DNA of 64,000 bases from positions 19,787,281 to 19,851,280 of the forward strand of contig NC_072469.1 of NCBI RefSeq assembly GCF_027596085.1, written 5' to 3'. The position numbers and the translations under genes are program-made. Source of the stretch: Anoplopoma fimbria. Lineage: Eukaryota; Chordata; Actinopteri; Perciformes; Anoplopomatidae. Below are positions 27,273 through 40,701 of this stretch, piece by piece. Under the pieces are notes generated by a model that worked only from the letters and a program-made list of their open reading frames with translations, was not told where the DNA came from and made no database searches. Position 1 is the first letter of the stretch; every line of letters begins with the position of its first letter.

Positions 27273-27307
27273 CTGGAGTCAGGTGTAACAATGACACCTG
27301 ACTCCAG
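27273..27307. repeat. Perfect 14-bp stem, 7-base loop hairpin
   Basis: CTGGAGTCAGGTGT (27273-27286) and ACACCTGACTCCAG (27294-27307) are exact reverse complements around the loop AACAATG. No T-run follows and this is not a bacterial context, so it is not called a terminator. Confidence 0.85.
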
Positions 27308-27958
27308 AGGAGGGCACTAAAAGCAGTGAAGAACCTATACAGCAATTAACAGACATTATACGCTATAAAATAAAAAGATTGTATTTGTTAAGAAATACTG
27401 AAGGCCTTGAATGATACTGGACTTTGTATCACAAGGAGGCAACAATAAGCTCTAACAGAGGAATAATTCTCAATCACCAAACAATTGAAACCCTTTTTTT
27501 CAAGGTATTTAAACATGGAGAATTATATACACTTTGTGAACATTTCAGAAAAAAAGTTTTGACAGCAAATCGTTTCTTTTTTAGCAATAAAGCAGGGCAG
27601 ACTTAAACTGCATTAGGCTTGAATATGGTGAAGAACAAAATGTCTGAATTAAGGTTGTGGTTTTAAAAAGAGACTGGCAGAAGAGTTGTGTGTCACTCAG
27701 TCTGGTCTGAGGCCTGTGGTCAGCCAGTGGGTCTGACAAAGTGCAGCCATGTGTAGTCCAGCCAGGCCCTGACAACATGGACAACAGTGCTCTCTACGGG
27801 CCCAGCTAAGAAGGTCATTTTCAAAGACTGCACAAAGAAGGGAGGGTTTGGAGACTGGGAGTGCATTTTAATGGTTTAGAGGAATTTTGTTTTCTGAGAC
27901 CACTGTTCCTTAATCAAGGAAACTTTAAAATAGAGGCCCCTTTTGGCTGAGTACCCTG

Positions 27959-28130
27959 TACAGTGCAGTCTGTAGGTATTCGGACAGTGATATGTATTTC
28001 ATTGTTTTGGTCGTTCTCCAGTATTGGATTTCAAAAGAAACAATAGGTTTAAAGTGCTGACTTTCAGGTTGGAGGGTGTTCACATCTATATTAGGTGAAC
28101 AGTAGGCCTCATTGTGCTTTATAGCTTGAG
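27959..28130. mobile_element. Terminal fragment of a Tc1/mariner-like DNA transposon
   Basis: Starts TACAGTGCAGTCTGTAGGTA then TTCGGACAGTGATATG, followed by ATTGTTTTGGTCGTTCTCCA, ATTGGATTTCAAAAGAAACA, AAAGTGCTGACTTTCAGGTT and ATATTAGGTGAACAG. This block order is what I recall for abundant Tc1-like elements of fish ('tattcggacagtgac ... ttggatttgaaatgaaacaa ... aaagtgcagactgtcagctt'). No transposase frame is present, so it is a truncated remnant. Confidence 0.65.
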
Positions 28131-31100
28131 GTGGCAAATATAAAAAGGGCTACCATTCCTTTACGGCTCAATGGATGTAAACACCATCGTAAGAGAGTCA
28201 TTGTTCGCTTTCAAATCCAACGTGCTGGACGGAGTACATAGACAAATCTAAATTGTCAGACTACTTACAGACTGCACTCGGTGTTATTGCATGTTTTTTT
28301 TAAGATCACAAACCCAAGAACATATTCTTTTCCAATTTCATTTTCACAATCCAGCTTGCGGTAGCGCCTGGCAACCCCTCGAAGGGCAGTGGCAAAGCTC
28401 CATTAACATATTTGGTTTAGCATCTCACAACCTGGCAACCGAGCAGTGCAGCTGTGCAAAAACCCTCAATACTGAGAACAGTCATAAAACACAATCAGTC
28501 TCCAATGAAACACAGGGAATCGACGGGGACAGTGTGAATCCTGTGCACCCTGCCAAACTGTCACACAATGAGAACCGCAGGTGGTGCCGCTACAGTATTA
28601 AACCATCACATGTTAATATGTCACTGGATTATCAATCTGTCTTCCCCACTTTAGCTAAAAAAGTGGTTAATCCTGCTAATCATAGTGAGCAGGATGTAAC
28701 CCAGGCCGGCTATATATTTAATTGCAATTAAAGATGAATGTTGGGTTTCCCTAAATGACAAAGAGAAGTCTGGATATGTATTCCACATGTCTCCATATGT
28801 CCTCGACTACACCACTGCTTTCCTTCACTTGACCACAACTCTAATTGCAGATGTAGAGCTGGCGGGGATCCAGCGCTTAACTGATGAGTGCCAGCAGATG
28901 AGCAGTGTGCCCCAGGCTTCATCCACCTACACTATAATATACAGTACAACCCCAGAAACTGGAAAATATAAGGGCAGTGATGAACAACAGAAGTGAGAGC
29001 AGAGATATTGGACTGGCTTCAACAGAGGGTACTGAGCCTGTGAAAATGGCATATGTCCATATTAGCAGGCCTGCCAAAACAACCATTATCATCAAGAGAA
29101 ATGGAAAGAGGAAGAAAGAGAAACAGGGAGAGAAAGTTGCTCATAGAGTAGTGGAAGGAATAAGAAAAAAATACAGTGATCAGGTGACAAATCCAGAAGC
29201 AAACAGTAGCATACCCACAGCCATCCCTTATGCAAAGTCATCACAAAAGATGCCCAGCTGCATTTGTGTTAGGCCCGAGTTTCTAATCAATTGGCTTTAA
29301 ATCACCAAGTAATTAGAGCACCTCTTCCGGTAAAACACCTCTGACAGGAATGGCTTTAATCATCGGACTTTGTTTCAGCTATGGATGGCTGCTTGTTATT
29401 GTCGTGTTTCACCACATGGCTGCAGCTCACTGCCCCCCCCCAAAAAAAAAATGTAGCTGTTATTTGTGAGGAGAAGACATGTTGGGATGGATTATGACAG
29501 CAAAAGAAGATAGCAGACACTTTGTCTTGTCAGCTGAAATTCTGCCATACAGGCCAGTAAAGAGTAGCATCCCAGAGATACAATCTCAGTCAATTATTCT
29601 ACAGGAGGTGTGACTCCTCTTGAAACAATCAATCACCAGCAATATGTCGAGACGCATGATAAAACGGCAGCAGCTATACCTAACGCAGTCTTTGCACTTT
29701 ATCATACAGCCAGATATTAATGCTGCACTATACATCTTCATTTGGATACTGAACAGAAGATGAAAGATGCAGATACACACGTGCAAACACAAACACACAT
29801 AAAAAGCATACATTTTATCAAGAACTCTACCTCGCTCCCACACAAACATTCTGTAACAAACCAGCAGTAACCTCAGTTAATGGAGAAGAGCTTTCAGCAT
29901 CTGCATCTCCTCTTTCTAATCAAGGACGGATGAAAACCTTGGCTTTACTCTTTTCTCACGCCCGTCCTTTCTCTACTTTTTATCCGACGCCCTGCCTCAT
30001 GATAGTCCTTGCAGTCGCCTCGTTCTTCTCAACAAATCACACATCACAGACAGACTTCAAGTTTGAGCTTCAGCTTATCTCCTGTCCTCCAGTGACAGTT
30101 TTCAGACAGACAGACAGGAGTATGGAAAAGCTGAGGGAAAGTCTATATTTCTACAAGTGTATGCATTACATTTGACTTCAAGGCAAAGTTACATAAAGAC
30201 TTAAACATGACAAGAGAATTTGACAGTGTAGACAAGTTCTTTGGTGCAGAAGATATTTGGCAGGGAATCACAAGTATATTCCCTGAGATAAAAAAAGCAA
30301 GGAATAAAATGATTTTAACAACATATTGCAAGTCAGACTGCTAAGAGGCTTCTTTAAAGACTTTAAATGGCCCATGTCTTATTATTTACATTGTCCCTTA
30401 TTATATGTCAGGAAGAAATAATGCATAGTGTTTATCCTTAAGGTCTAACAAACATATTGAATGCATTTCCATTTGCCAAGGCCAATTTTTTATTCATTTT
30501 CAAACATGCATTGTTAACACCCATATTTACTTGCTAGCAGTCTTCTTCTTCACTGCCTTTGCTAGAGCTTTGCTGTGTTTTTTGGCATGTTATCGCCCCC
30601 TGTAGATCAGTGGGAGAGTGTGAAACAGGTGTGCATCCTCATGTGTGTGCATGAAGTTACACAAAATGGGGACCCACTCGTGAAAACCTTGGATCATAGA
30701 CAATAAATCATAGAAAGTAATCCAGGCTAAAAGGTTCAAGGACTTAATTCCACCGTTGGCAAACATTTGGAAAAGGAGGATCTGTGTCCAGGGTTTAGTT
30801 TGTTGGTTTACATAGCAACAGTTTCATTAGAACACATGTCTCCTTCAGCCATTAAACAGAGGAGGGCGAGAAAACCGCAGCACCAGCTGTGACTCATAAT
30901 CTCTAGAAACCAGTTACTCAACCGACAATGGCTCCCCTTGGAAACACATGCTACTTGAAAAACGGTCCACCAGTGGTAGAGTGGCACCCCTAAATGATGA
31001 AGCAACAGATAATGAGTGCACCTTGAGTGGTTTCATTTAAGTTGGGAAGAGGGTGCAGAAAGATTGCAGGTATTTCAACAAACAGTTAATGTAATTATGG

Positions 31101-32069
31101 TTTAACTGAAAGCATTCCTTTAGACACATTTTATTAGGTTTGAGTCATCAATCATCAGTCAATAAACGTGTCTAATGCATGATTTGATATTCATTAAAAA
31201 CACAGATATTAACCGACAGGTGTCTTAACCCATCACATTATGCATAAAGGTCGGTGCCTGCTCATCTCAGTGCATTAAGTCTTAATGGTGGTGTCATTAT
31301 TGTGTTGTTTTGATAACAGGTCATGTAAAAATAAAATTTGTGCATGTCTGGCCCATTTGTTATTTAGTTTGTGTCACTTGCGAATCTCTGGTTTACTATA
31401 TGTCATTGAATGCGCCAAGTGTGATTGTTTATGTAATAATTAAGTCTTTAAATCTAGATTTCTGTATAAGGGATTTTTTACTTTGATTAGAGGGCGAGAC
31501 AGTGGTTAGTGAAGTTTCTAACAATAACACTTTACTTAAGACATCTTTAATTTGGATAAACTGGAGGTAGTAATGATCTGGCATGTCCTTCTCTGTATTT
31601 ACACTGATTGTGGTCCAAGGTCATGAGAAGTTTATGGAGAGTTGTTTAGCTCCACAGAGACTGTTTCAGCTTTGCTTCAAGAAAGCTGCAGTTAATTTTT
31701 GTGAAAACAGACACAAACACACATACACACATTTGTGAAAAGTCAAAAAATACCAAGAGGCTCATTAGGTTTTCTGAAATCTGTCAAGATGTCAAACGTC
31801 ACACTTTGAGAATCCACAGTTTGATGAATGCAAGGGATTATGGGTAGAAACGGAGAAGAGGGACCGACAGCTCTTCAGTGGGCAGAAGTGCTTTAAAAGG
31901 GGCCGATACATTTAAATGGTTTCTTATTACATTTACTCTAAAATAAGTATTTAGAGTTATGATTATTTTATAGTCAATGTACAGTATATAAATCATTTCA
32001 ACTAATATTTACCATTATCACCAACGTCAGCAGCGTCATCTAAACAAAAAAACCTTGAATGCACTCAGC

Positions 32070-32430
32070 AGTTTTTATTAAGTGCTTTACAGGACGGCAT
32101 TTCAAACAAGAATAGTAAAACATCCGAGGAGCTAAAAATAAGCAGCAGCAAAAGAAGAGAAGGATTGTAAAAGTGGAATGAAAAGATGCATAAAATCACA
32201 TTTTAAGTAGAGAAACCATAAAAAAAGCAACACCAGAATTAAAACTGGGCACAATCACTGTTCATAAAAGCAGCACTAAGCCATAAAAGTTTTTTTAAAA
32301 GGGGATTTAAGTAAAGTTCATAATCCTTACTAGTGTGAGAAAAGCGCTGAAAATGAAGGGGCTTTGCTTTAATTTGGAGTGCTATATGTAGCTCATTAGT
32401 AAGGGCTTTAATATAAAGGGAGCCCATACA
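32070..32430. repeat. Possible old dispersed repeat, AT-rich
   Basis: Phrases such as TTTATTAAGTGCTTTACAGG, AAAAGCAGCACTAAGCCATA and AAAGGGGATTTAAGTAAAGT resemble a repeat I have seen in fish introns, but I cannot name the family. Edges are uncertain. Confidence 0.35.
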
Positions 32431-35400
32431 AGCCATATGAGCATATCAGCTACATAAGACCAGCAACTCAACTTGTACAGATACTGTGCACAAACATGCA
32501 GTACTGCCTTGGCAACATTGACTGAAACAACAAATTATTTATTATATATACACACTATTTTATGGAATGGGCTATACTAATAAAGGAAAGAAAAACCCAA
32601 GAGGTTATAGGGGCAGTGAGAATCAAACCTACAAAGCAACGCAGAGAAAAAAGACAGACCCTGAACACAGGATCAAAATGTCTTCCACTGTTTTGTGTTG
32701 ACTGATGTAATACAGGAACAGTCTGGAGGGGATATTGATCATGCTCTGACCATTTCCTCAAAGAGAGACAATTAGATCCATCCCCAAAACATGCATGTGC
32801 ATGTGCGCGCGCACACAAACACAAACACGCAGTATAGATCCAGCGTAGGAGAAAATGTTAATCCATAGCCGTCCAAAATAAACCACAAAGTCTTTAACAT
32901 GAGGTAAAACGCTCCAACCGTCAACGCTACAAGTGAGTCTCTGTTTTTTTATACATATGGAGGTTTATCTGATTAGATCCATCTCATAAATTAGAGATCT
33001 TGAGGTTTGGGGGGTCAAAGATGCTGGAGCAGAGGGAGAATCCATCTAATTGGTTGGATGGAGCACAGGACTGTAGGGAAAGCTCAGCGCTAATTTAATT
33101 TCGTGTTTGTGCGTTTGTGTGTCCTGGAGTGTGTGCATCATGGGTGACGTATTACAAACACAGCTCCGTCATCGAAGGATGTGATGTAAACAGATTACCT
33201 CTGCTGCCAACAAGCCTCAGCTGATGTGTTGCTTTCTTAAGGAGCCTTCAGGAGGAATGAGGCATGTTCTACCTAATTGGTCCATAAACTGAGGCATGCT
33301 TGTAAGCCATGTCGGTAAGGGCAATGCCACTTAATCTTTTAAAATCTGCAGCACACTGAAATATTTCAAACGTTAAGCTAATTCGGCTGAAAAGGTCGGT
33401 GGTTTATTCTTTCTTTGGATAACCTTTCAACATGATTGATATATTAGCAGGTTATTGTTCTGTTTTTGTCTCTAAAAAGTATAAAAATAATTTTCCAAGG
33501 TGCCATACCATAAAGATATTCAATTGACATTGATATATACAAATTAAAAGCATCACATTCTCACATTTGAGAAGCTGGTAGCAGTGAATGCTTGGCCTTT
33601 TTGCTTGAAAAATTACCAAATGATTCAGAGATTATAATTTCTTCAGTTGACCGAGTTATTGATTATACGCAAAAACCCTTGCTCTACAAGAATGATACCC
33701 AGATTTACTTTTTTAAGTTAACTTTGAGTTAGTATTGACATGATATTTAACATTAATTCATTAATTATATGCAAATGGTGCCTACAATAAGGTTCTTTAC
33801 TCAATCTCTGAAGAAATATATAAGAATATATGAAACTTTGTCCTACTGGCTCATTGCTGGTCTTAACTCTAAAAACACATGATGCAGCTAAATGTAAAGT
33901 CATCCATTTTCCCCTTTTCAGCATTACCATTCAGTGTCAGACAGCAGATTTAAATGCTTTGAGGGAATTATGACAGAAAACACACCTCGGAGGAAGAGAA
34001 AGACAAGTGAAACAGAGACAGAACATTATCTGAATACAGAGAGGGCTCCACAAAGTGCAGTGGTTGTACAAAAGGAAGGAAAGGATTCATTTTCTGTAAT
34101 GAGCCAGACTGCACCAGGCACAGAGTGTACTGTTCATCTCCCTCCTCACCTCTCAGACGGACTATAATCCCACAGGGAACCCTTCCTTTTCTCTCATTTT
34201 GAACTTCCACAAACACAGAGCCTCTCTGAAGCTGTGGGTTTCGTCTGTGTCCGAGCACTTGAACCTCGCCTCACCTTGTGCAAACAGCACAAGCCCTCGT
34301 AATTAACACTGATGGCTAAAGTTCAATCACTTCAATGTCAAGCAGGAGATAAGGCCCATGGGATGAATGACTTGGCTTTTTGGGAGGTAAATGAGTCCTG
34401 TGTCTCTGAAGAGCCGGACATGGGTGAGAAAAGTGTGGCAATTATTTCGACAAAGGAAGGTCTCCCTGCTGTCAGGCGGTGCATCACTCACTCCCTCTGG
34501 ACAGCTCCTCCAACACCACCCTCCACCTCAACACAACATGGCCACTGCTAATGAGGATCTACAGATGTAGAGAGAAACAGACAGGGGGGATTTAAGGATA
34601 GGACATCTAAATGATGAATGGAGAGGTAGAAATGGAACAGATGAAAAAAAAAAACACGAGAGAGATCGTAAACTATAGAGATTCAGGAGACAGGGAGATA
34701 ACACCATCATCCTGTTGCAACCAGCTATTTTCCTCTGACTCAAAACAGCCCTTGACATTTGGCCAGCAGCAGAGGTAATCAGTGCAGACCTGGACAAATA
34801 GAAACGTCACAGCTCAGGGGATTGCTCTGAGTCTGTCTTAGTCATCCTGCAGATAACTCCTATCTAGGTGCGAATTCATACACGTTAATGTGGAGGAAGA
34901 CACGGCTGAGCAGTGATCCGTTCACCTCCATTTGACCCTCAGTTAGCGAAGGCTCAGATGCAACACATACACAGATAACCACATTCACGCAGGCAAGGTT
35001 ATTGAGGAGGAACCTATCTACTCAGTCAGCTGGAAAACAAGCTATGTATGAACTATGAAAGCGACTGTTCCACAAGTAGCCGAGGTGGATTATTTTTCAC
35101 AATCTCATCAGTCGATCCTGTGGGCTCAGCAGCTCCAGAGGACGGACACGATGCGCAGCTGCTGATTTGTCACGCTCAGGGGAAATCAGAATCTTCCTCC
35201 ATCAGACGTCGTAAACCACCGTCTGTTTACAGTGAGCCTGCGAATGCACAGGCACACAGGCAAACCGGTGTCTCCAGAGAGGTACACTTTTGTTGTTAGG
35301 AATTTCTAGGGCCAAACTTCTTATGATGCTCAAGAACAACAGTGTTTATTGACAGATCATCCACATGTACATAGAGAGAGAGAGACAAGCCGTTGTACGG

Positions 35401-36209
35401 ACTCATGCTAAAGACTCTAAAACACCCGTCAAACAAGATCGCTATCCAAATCAGTTAGATTTGACAAAAGGGCCTGTGTATATTAAGCCTGGTTTGTGTT
35501 AAAATGTTTCTTGAATTTGATCATGTTTGTTTTAAAGTGGAAATTCAATGTGCAACAGCATCCACAAGCAACGCTCAAATAAATATTGAATTACTTCCGA
35601 AACCTGCGGTACTTTCATACAACATTACTAAGTATTCAACCTTGGAACCCATCAGCTAACTATCGAAAAGCCTCTGGCTGCAAGGAGATATATTTTGGGG
35701 GGTTCAGGTGTAGCCAGGGAATATCTGTACCAAGACCCCCTTTTCTGTGTGTTGCTCATTGTTTACAGTCCGATTAGCTTCCGACAGGAGTTTGAGTTGA
35801 GAGAAGACTTGTTTGTTTTTCAAGTAGCCAGTTTACGACCTAATTTTGAACCAATAAAAAGCAAAATCATTGTAATGCAGATTGTATTTTGGCCAATACA
35901 TTCCACCTCTTTTGCTCTCCACACAAACCTTTTACCTGCATTCAACCAAAGCATGCTCCAACGTGATTGGTCAATGCTACTCAGACTACAAACAGAAACT
36001 GGAAAACTTGTCCCGCTGCCTACAGATTATGAATGCAGAATCTGTTTACTAAGTATTTAAATGGGAATATAGTCTAAATATGGTACATGAAAAATATTCA
36101 AAAAATATATATTTGACCATTCAAATTTATAGAGATAAGATGTTCTTTCTATAAGGACTGTATTATGTTACAAACAGCTGCTGCGCCTCTGATAAATGGA
36201 CTTCAGTGT

Positions 36210-36211
<2 letters not shown>

Positions 36212-36308
<97 letters not shown>
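36212..36308. repeat. (GT)n microsatellite ending in (GA)n
   Basis: About 44 GT units to 36300 and then AGAGAGAG. Confidence 0.97.
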
Positions 36309-39268
36309 TGAACACAGTATGCGTAAGCATGCTCATGTATAATTGCTGTGGTCAGGGGGGCTATATTTCTGTCTGCTAATTAAGTTTAATTATATTGAAC
36401 ATCATCAACTAAGGGCCATATTAAAGACTAATTAGAAATCACAGAGTCTGTGACAGATGTACAGATCGCCCCAACAGCCCTGAACACATGAAAGCAAATG
36501 AAAGCACAACCAAGCTGATCAGAAACTCAATCTGTTTTCATATTCTTTCAAACCATCCTTGCAAAACAGCAAAGGGAGTGGATGCTTATTTTGTCATTTC
36601 AAATATATAAGTAATAAACATTCCCTATTGTAGAATATTTGCACTTTGTCCTTTATACATCTGCTCACCTTCCTGTCCACCAGAAACACTGACTCTTCCC
36701 TGTCTCATATGAGAGGATGACATTATTAAATCGTCTACTGCATGACATCAGACCAAAACAAACAACTAGATCAGCTGTGATGAAATAAAAAAATACTACA
36801 GTGATGTGACATATTCAGTAGTAAGGGAAAAAACAAAACATGTTTTTCCTCCTTAAACAAAAGTCTAAATACAAAACAAAAATAAAAAAGTAAATTAGGT
36901 CTATCAGTTGTAAACAGTTTGTGGCCATCAATGAGTGCATAAAAGGGCTCTGCATCAGTCATAATGTAACCCTGGCAGACTATGACATGAGGTGAATCAC
37001 AAAAGGACTCTGGTAAAACACCTGCCAATGTGGCAATGGAAAAAAAGGTCAAAAGGATTCGTCCTTCCTGCTCACTGTGGGCACACTTGACGGGATCAGT
37101 ACTCACATACACAGTGCACTTCCAGATAAAAAACAATCCACATCAACATGACTCAGACAAATAGCCCACACCAATAACGTTACACAGCTAATCCCCGTCA
37201 AATGAGAACCGCAGCCAAGAGAACACTACTGCCACAACAACAGGCAGACTGAAATTAACTCTTTCCAGACCGGCTTTCCCGGCTACATGAAAACTCATTC
37301 ATGCTGCTGATGGAGGGAGCCGAGACAATTAGCCACATAAAGCTGTTTTATTGTTAAGACTCTTCTTTGTGTGTGTGCAGTTACGCATTACATCCTCACA
37401 GCTTTGGGCCGTTTCATGTGAAACAACGTCACATGTTAACATACGACCCAAACTGGATTATGGCACAGAATAAAAACCTTAGAGAATCAAGGAATAATAC
37501 ATGTCTGTTGAACACAATGGAGCTATTCAACCACTCACAAAGCTGCGCTGGACTAGTTACACGATTTCGGAATTTCTAAAGTCCAGGTCAATAGTTGACG
37601 AGTCTGGGAAACCTGTTTCATTACAGAAACACATCATCGGACCGATAAACATGCTAATACATGGACTATTCAATATTCTCAGTGAAGGGGAAGGGGCATT
37701 CAATAAATCTGAGCAGACGCTGTGAAAGGACATGACCTCAGGCCTGAAAGTCAATGTCAGAAGATGTATCTGTCCCCATTTAGGGCTGCTTTAATAAAGG
37801 AGATGGCACAGCAGCCCGAAAGGACTGTCCTGTAATGAAGGGCAATATCCTCTGACTCCTTGTACTGCTTATCGACCGTGATGCATACAGAGGTATTATG
37901 GACTGGCTTTTACCTTGAAAAATAATACATTTTTAAATTCTTTCTATATGGACAGCTGAGCTGGTGTGTATTTGTGTCATATCTAGACAGACAGCAAAGA
38001 GGATAAATACAGGAGGGAGCAGAGGTCGACTACTGCCCTGACAGGGTGACATCCTCTGCTGCCTCCTCTCCTAACCTCCCAGTGGGACTCCTGATCCCTG
38101 TACCTGCCTGCCTGTCACATTCACCGGAGCTAAAACAAACAAGAGCCGACATTAAGAAAAAGATAGAAAGAATCTAAAGCCTAAAGAGGCATGTTAGATA
38201 GAAGTGTACCGACTCAAATATAACTATAAAGCAGCTACGGATGGTTTGATTAAAGATATTAAGTCGAACATAATGATATAAAAAAGATGCCTGTGGTTAC
38301 AGCTCACTTTTCTGAACACAACTTCCCTGACTAATTAAAACTGCTTATGCTAAATATTAGCCTCTGATAAAGGGCTGCATTTTCGAGCAAGGACTTAATG
38401 CGCACAAAGAAAGAGAGAGAATGAGGGAGATAGAATGACTATGGAGTAAATCGACCTAAAAACTCACAAATAATTGAGACCTATCCACAGACCATTGTAC
38501 AGGAAGGATATAATTGTAATAGCTGCAATAGCATTACAGGAACATTAATTGGCCTATCCATACAAGAATATGCCAGACACATGTGTAAAGTGGATCCTTT
38601 CTAACGCCAAGAGCAAAATGACCCGTTAGGGTCACCAATAGCTGGAGCTCCAGCCATCTTCTCACCACTCACACAGAGGCAGTGGATAGCTATTTCTATC
38701 TATAATCATTTCCAAGTCTGACCTCCCTTGGTAGTGCTTGAGCTGTTTGTTAAGTAGGCCCATGTCTGCACGCCCCTGAGTCTCCTGTTGCTCCATAATG
38801 AGCCTCTCCAGCTGCATGGCCACCGAGACGACCGAGGCCAGAGGTTGAGCTGCTCACTCTCTCTAATTGGCAGAATCAAGCTCTCACTCTTGAGCAGCAG
38901 AGCAACCAGGTTGCATGAAAGGTTGCATCATTATTCCAAAAAAAGCTATGCTCACAGTTAAAGCTATTGGCAGATAATATCAAAACAAACAAAATAATAC
39001 AACAGAAGAGAGAGCAAAGCAGGGAGCACTTCGGTGTGTAGAAATTAAGCAACTATAACACATGAACTATTCCAAGTTTAGGAGCAAAGACAGCACCAAG
39101 AGTCTCCCTTAATTTTAAGCCGAGCTCCTGGGACACCCATTAACTATTGGGTAGCAGAAATAAGATGCCTAAAGTGTGAATGGATGCAACAATTTAGAAA
39201 CGTACACATGAATATGGCCTGTAGTTTATGTAAGTGTGGGGCATAATAAACATATCTAATGCATTTCT

Positions 39269-39292
39269 TATATATTTCCTAGGAAATATATA
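39269..39292. repeat. Perfect 24-bp palindrome
   Basis: Centred between 39280 and 39281 on CCTAGG, with arms TATATATTTCCT and AGGAAATATATA. Its core TTCCTAGGAA has the STAT-like layout TTC-N4-GAA. Confidence 0.85.
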
Positions 39293-39762
39293 TTTCCTAA
39301 TCTGAAAAATAGGCCTATGAAAATTGTAAACATCCCACCCTAACAGGTAAAGGACACCTAACAGGGAGATGTCAGTCAAGCACAATGTGTACACACCCAC
39401 ACAGTCCTGAGGGGTCTTATCGTACATTTTGAAATTGTACATTGCTACAATATCGTTTCAATGACTCTACAGTAGGGCCAACAATAAAGACATCGGCTTT
39501 ATCTTCATTTCATTTAAGAATGTAAACAAGGAAATCATTTATTAATAATTTTATTGATTTTCGTCTATCTTACACATCTCAGATATAAGAGCAGGTTCAG
39601 ACGAGGTTCAAACCAACAAGCTCATGTACTACAATGTGCTGTACTGTCGCTTTATTGCCTTGGATTTAAACTTGGAAAATCTGATTTAGTAAAAGACAGA
39701 AAAACGACAAAAAAGCCTTTATACCTGTATTTCTCTTATAGACCTTTCCTTAAACAGTTTAA

Positions 39763-39768
39763 AATAAT

Positions 39769-39800
<32 letters not shown>

Positions 39801-39842
39801 CCATTAACATAATATACAACATTATAATAATAATAATAATAA
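39763..39842. repeat. (AAT)n trinucleotide tract in two blocks
   Basis: AAT/ATA units at 39763-39801 and again at 39821-39842, separated by CCATTAACATAATATACAAC. Confidence 0.93.
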
Positions 39843-40549
39843 AAGTTCATCACACTGTGACACAAAGTTATAAGTGCAGAAGGATCATTTAACATTTAAA
39901 GTTGAGCTTAACAAAACTGTAAAGATTGCCCCTAACTAGGCTTATAGCTGTTTGCATTGCTTTATTTACATATTTATTACAGTTTAGTATTCATGAGACA
40001 GAAGGTAATATCAGTTAAGTGTTTCTACGTTTCCTATTATTCAGCATGGGAGAAAATTAAAATGGAGCATTTAAACTGCCAGCTGAGGCTTATAAACTAT
40101 CCCATGAATCCTTCAACAGGGTTATTTACAACTCTGCAGGGCTGACTTCATTCAGGGAAGAAAAACAAATGTCTGCCACGCATGGAAGCGAAAAAACCCA
40201 ACGGGAGAGAGCTATCTACTGAAACACTCAACCACCATCTGCTGTACACAAGCGTTAATATACCTATTCATATACAGTAAAGGTTTTACATTTCATAGGA
40301 AAGCTGCTGTCCGTTCTGCAAAAAAAAATATTGTGCTCATACAAACGCCCGGCTCTGAAAATGGCAAACAAACAAAGTGGCACACAACAGTACTCCAGCC
40401 AATCAGCAACAGTGTGTGCTTGTGCATAGGACAGGAGAAAGGCTATGGAAGTATCAAGAGAAAGGCAGTAGGAGCGAGAGGGACTGTAAATCTGGCACAT
40501 GCAAACGTTTGTTTTTCCTTTCTCAAGAATCACTGACTACCGCAACTTT

Positions 40550-40701
40550 TAGATTTTTAGGTATTTCCATCCACTTTTCCGCTTTTTACTTGTCCTCTCT
40601 GTATTATGTTACATTTTAGTCCACTTCACTGCCAGCTATAGTTACCAAATACTTTGCTGATCATGACTTTTGAAGCAAAACACATTATTGGCTTATGAAA
40701 T
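40550..40701. mobile_element. Left half of an older non-autonomous repeat split by a LINE
   Basis: Contains TTACATTTTAGTCCACTTCA, CTGCCAGCTATAGTTACCAA and ATACTTTGCTGATCATGACT, matching a fish repeat I recall as 'tactccactacatttatttg acagctttagttacttt gcagattaagatt'. The match resumes after the LINE. Confidence 0.6.

Noticed and set aside
27273..27307. Hairpin as a transcription terminator or pre-microRNA
   Set aside because: The context is eukaryotic and lacks a T-run; a 14-bp stem is too short for a normal pre-microRNA.
28291..28731. 146-codon plus-strand frame
   Set aside because: No recognisable domain, no promoter or splice signals at suitable places, and base composition like the surrounding intron.
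39594..39625. GAGGTTCAAACCAAC as a tRNA or SINE B box
   Set aside because: No A box at the right distance and the flanks do not fold into a cloverleaf.
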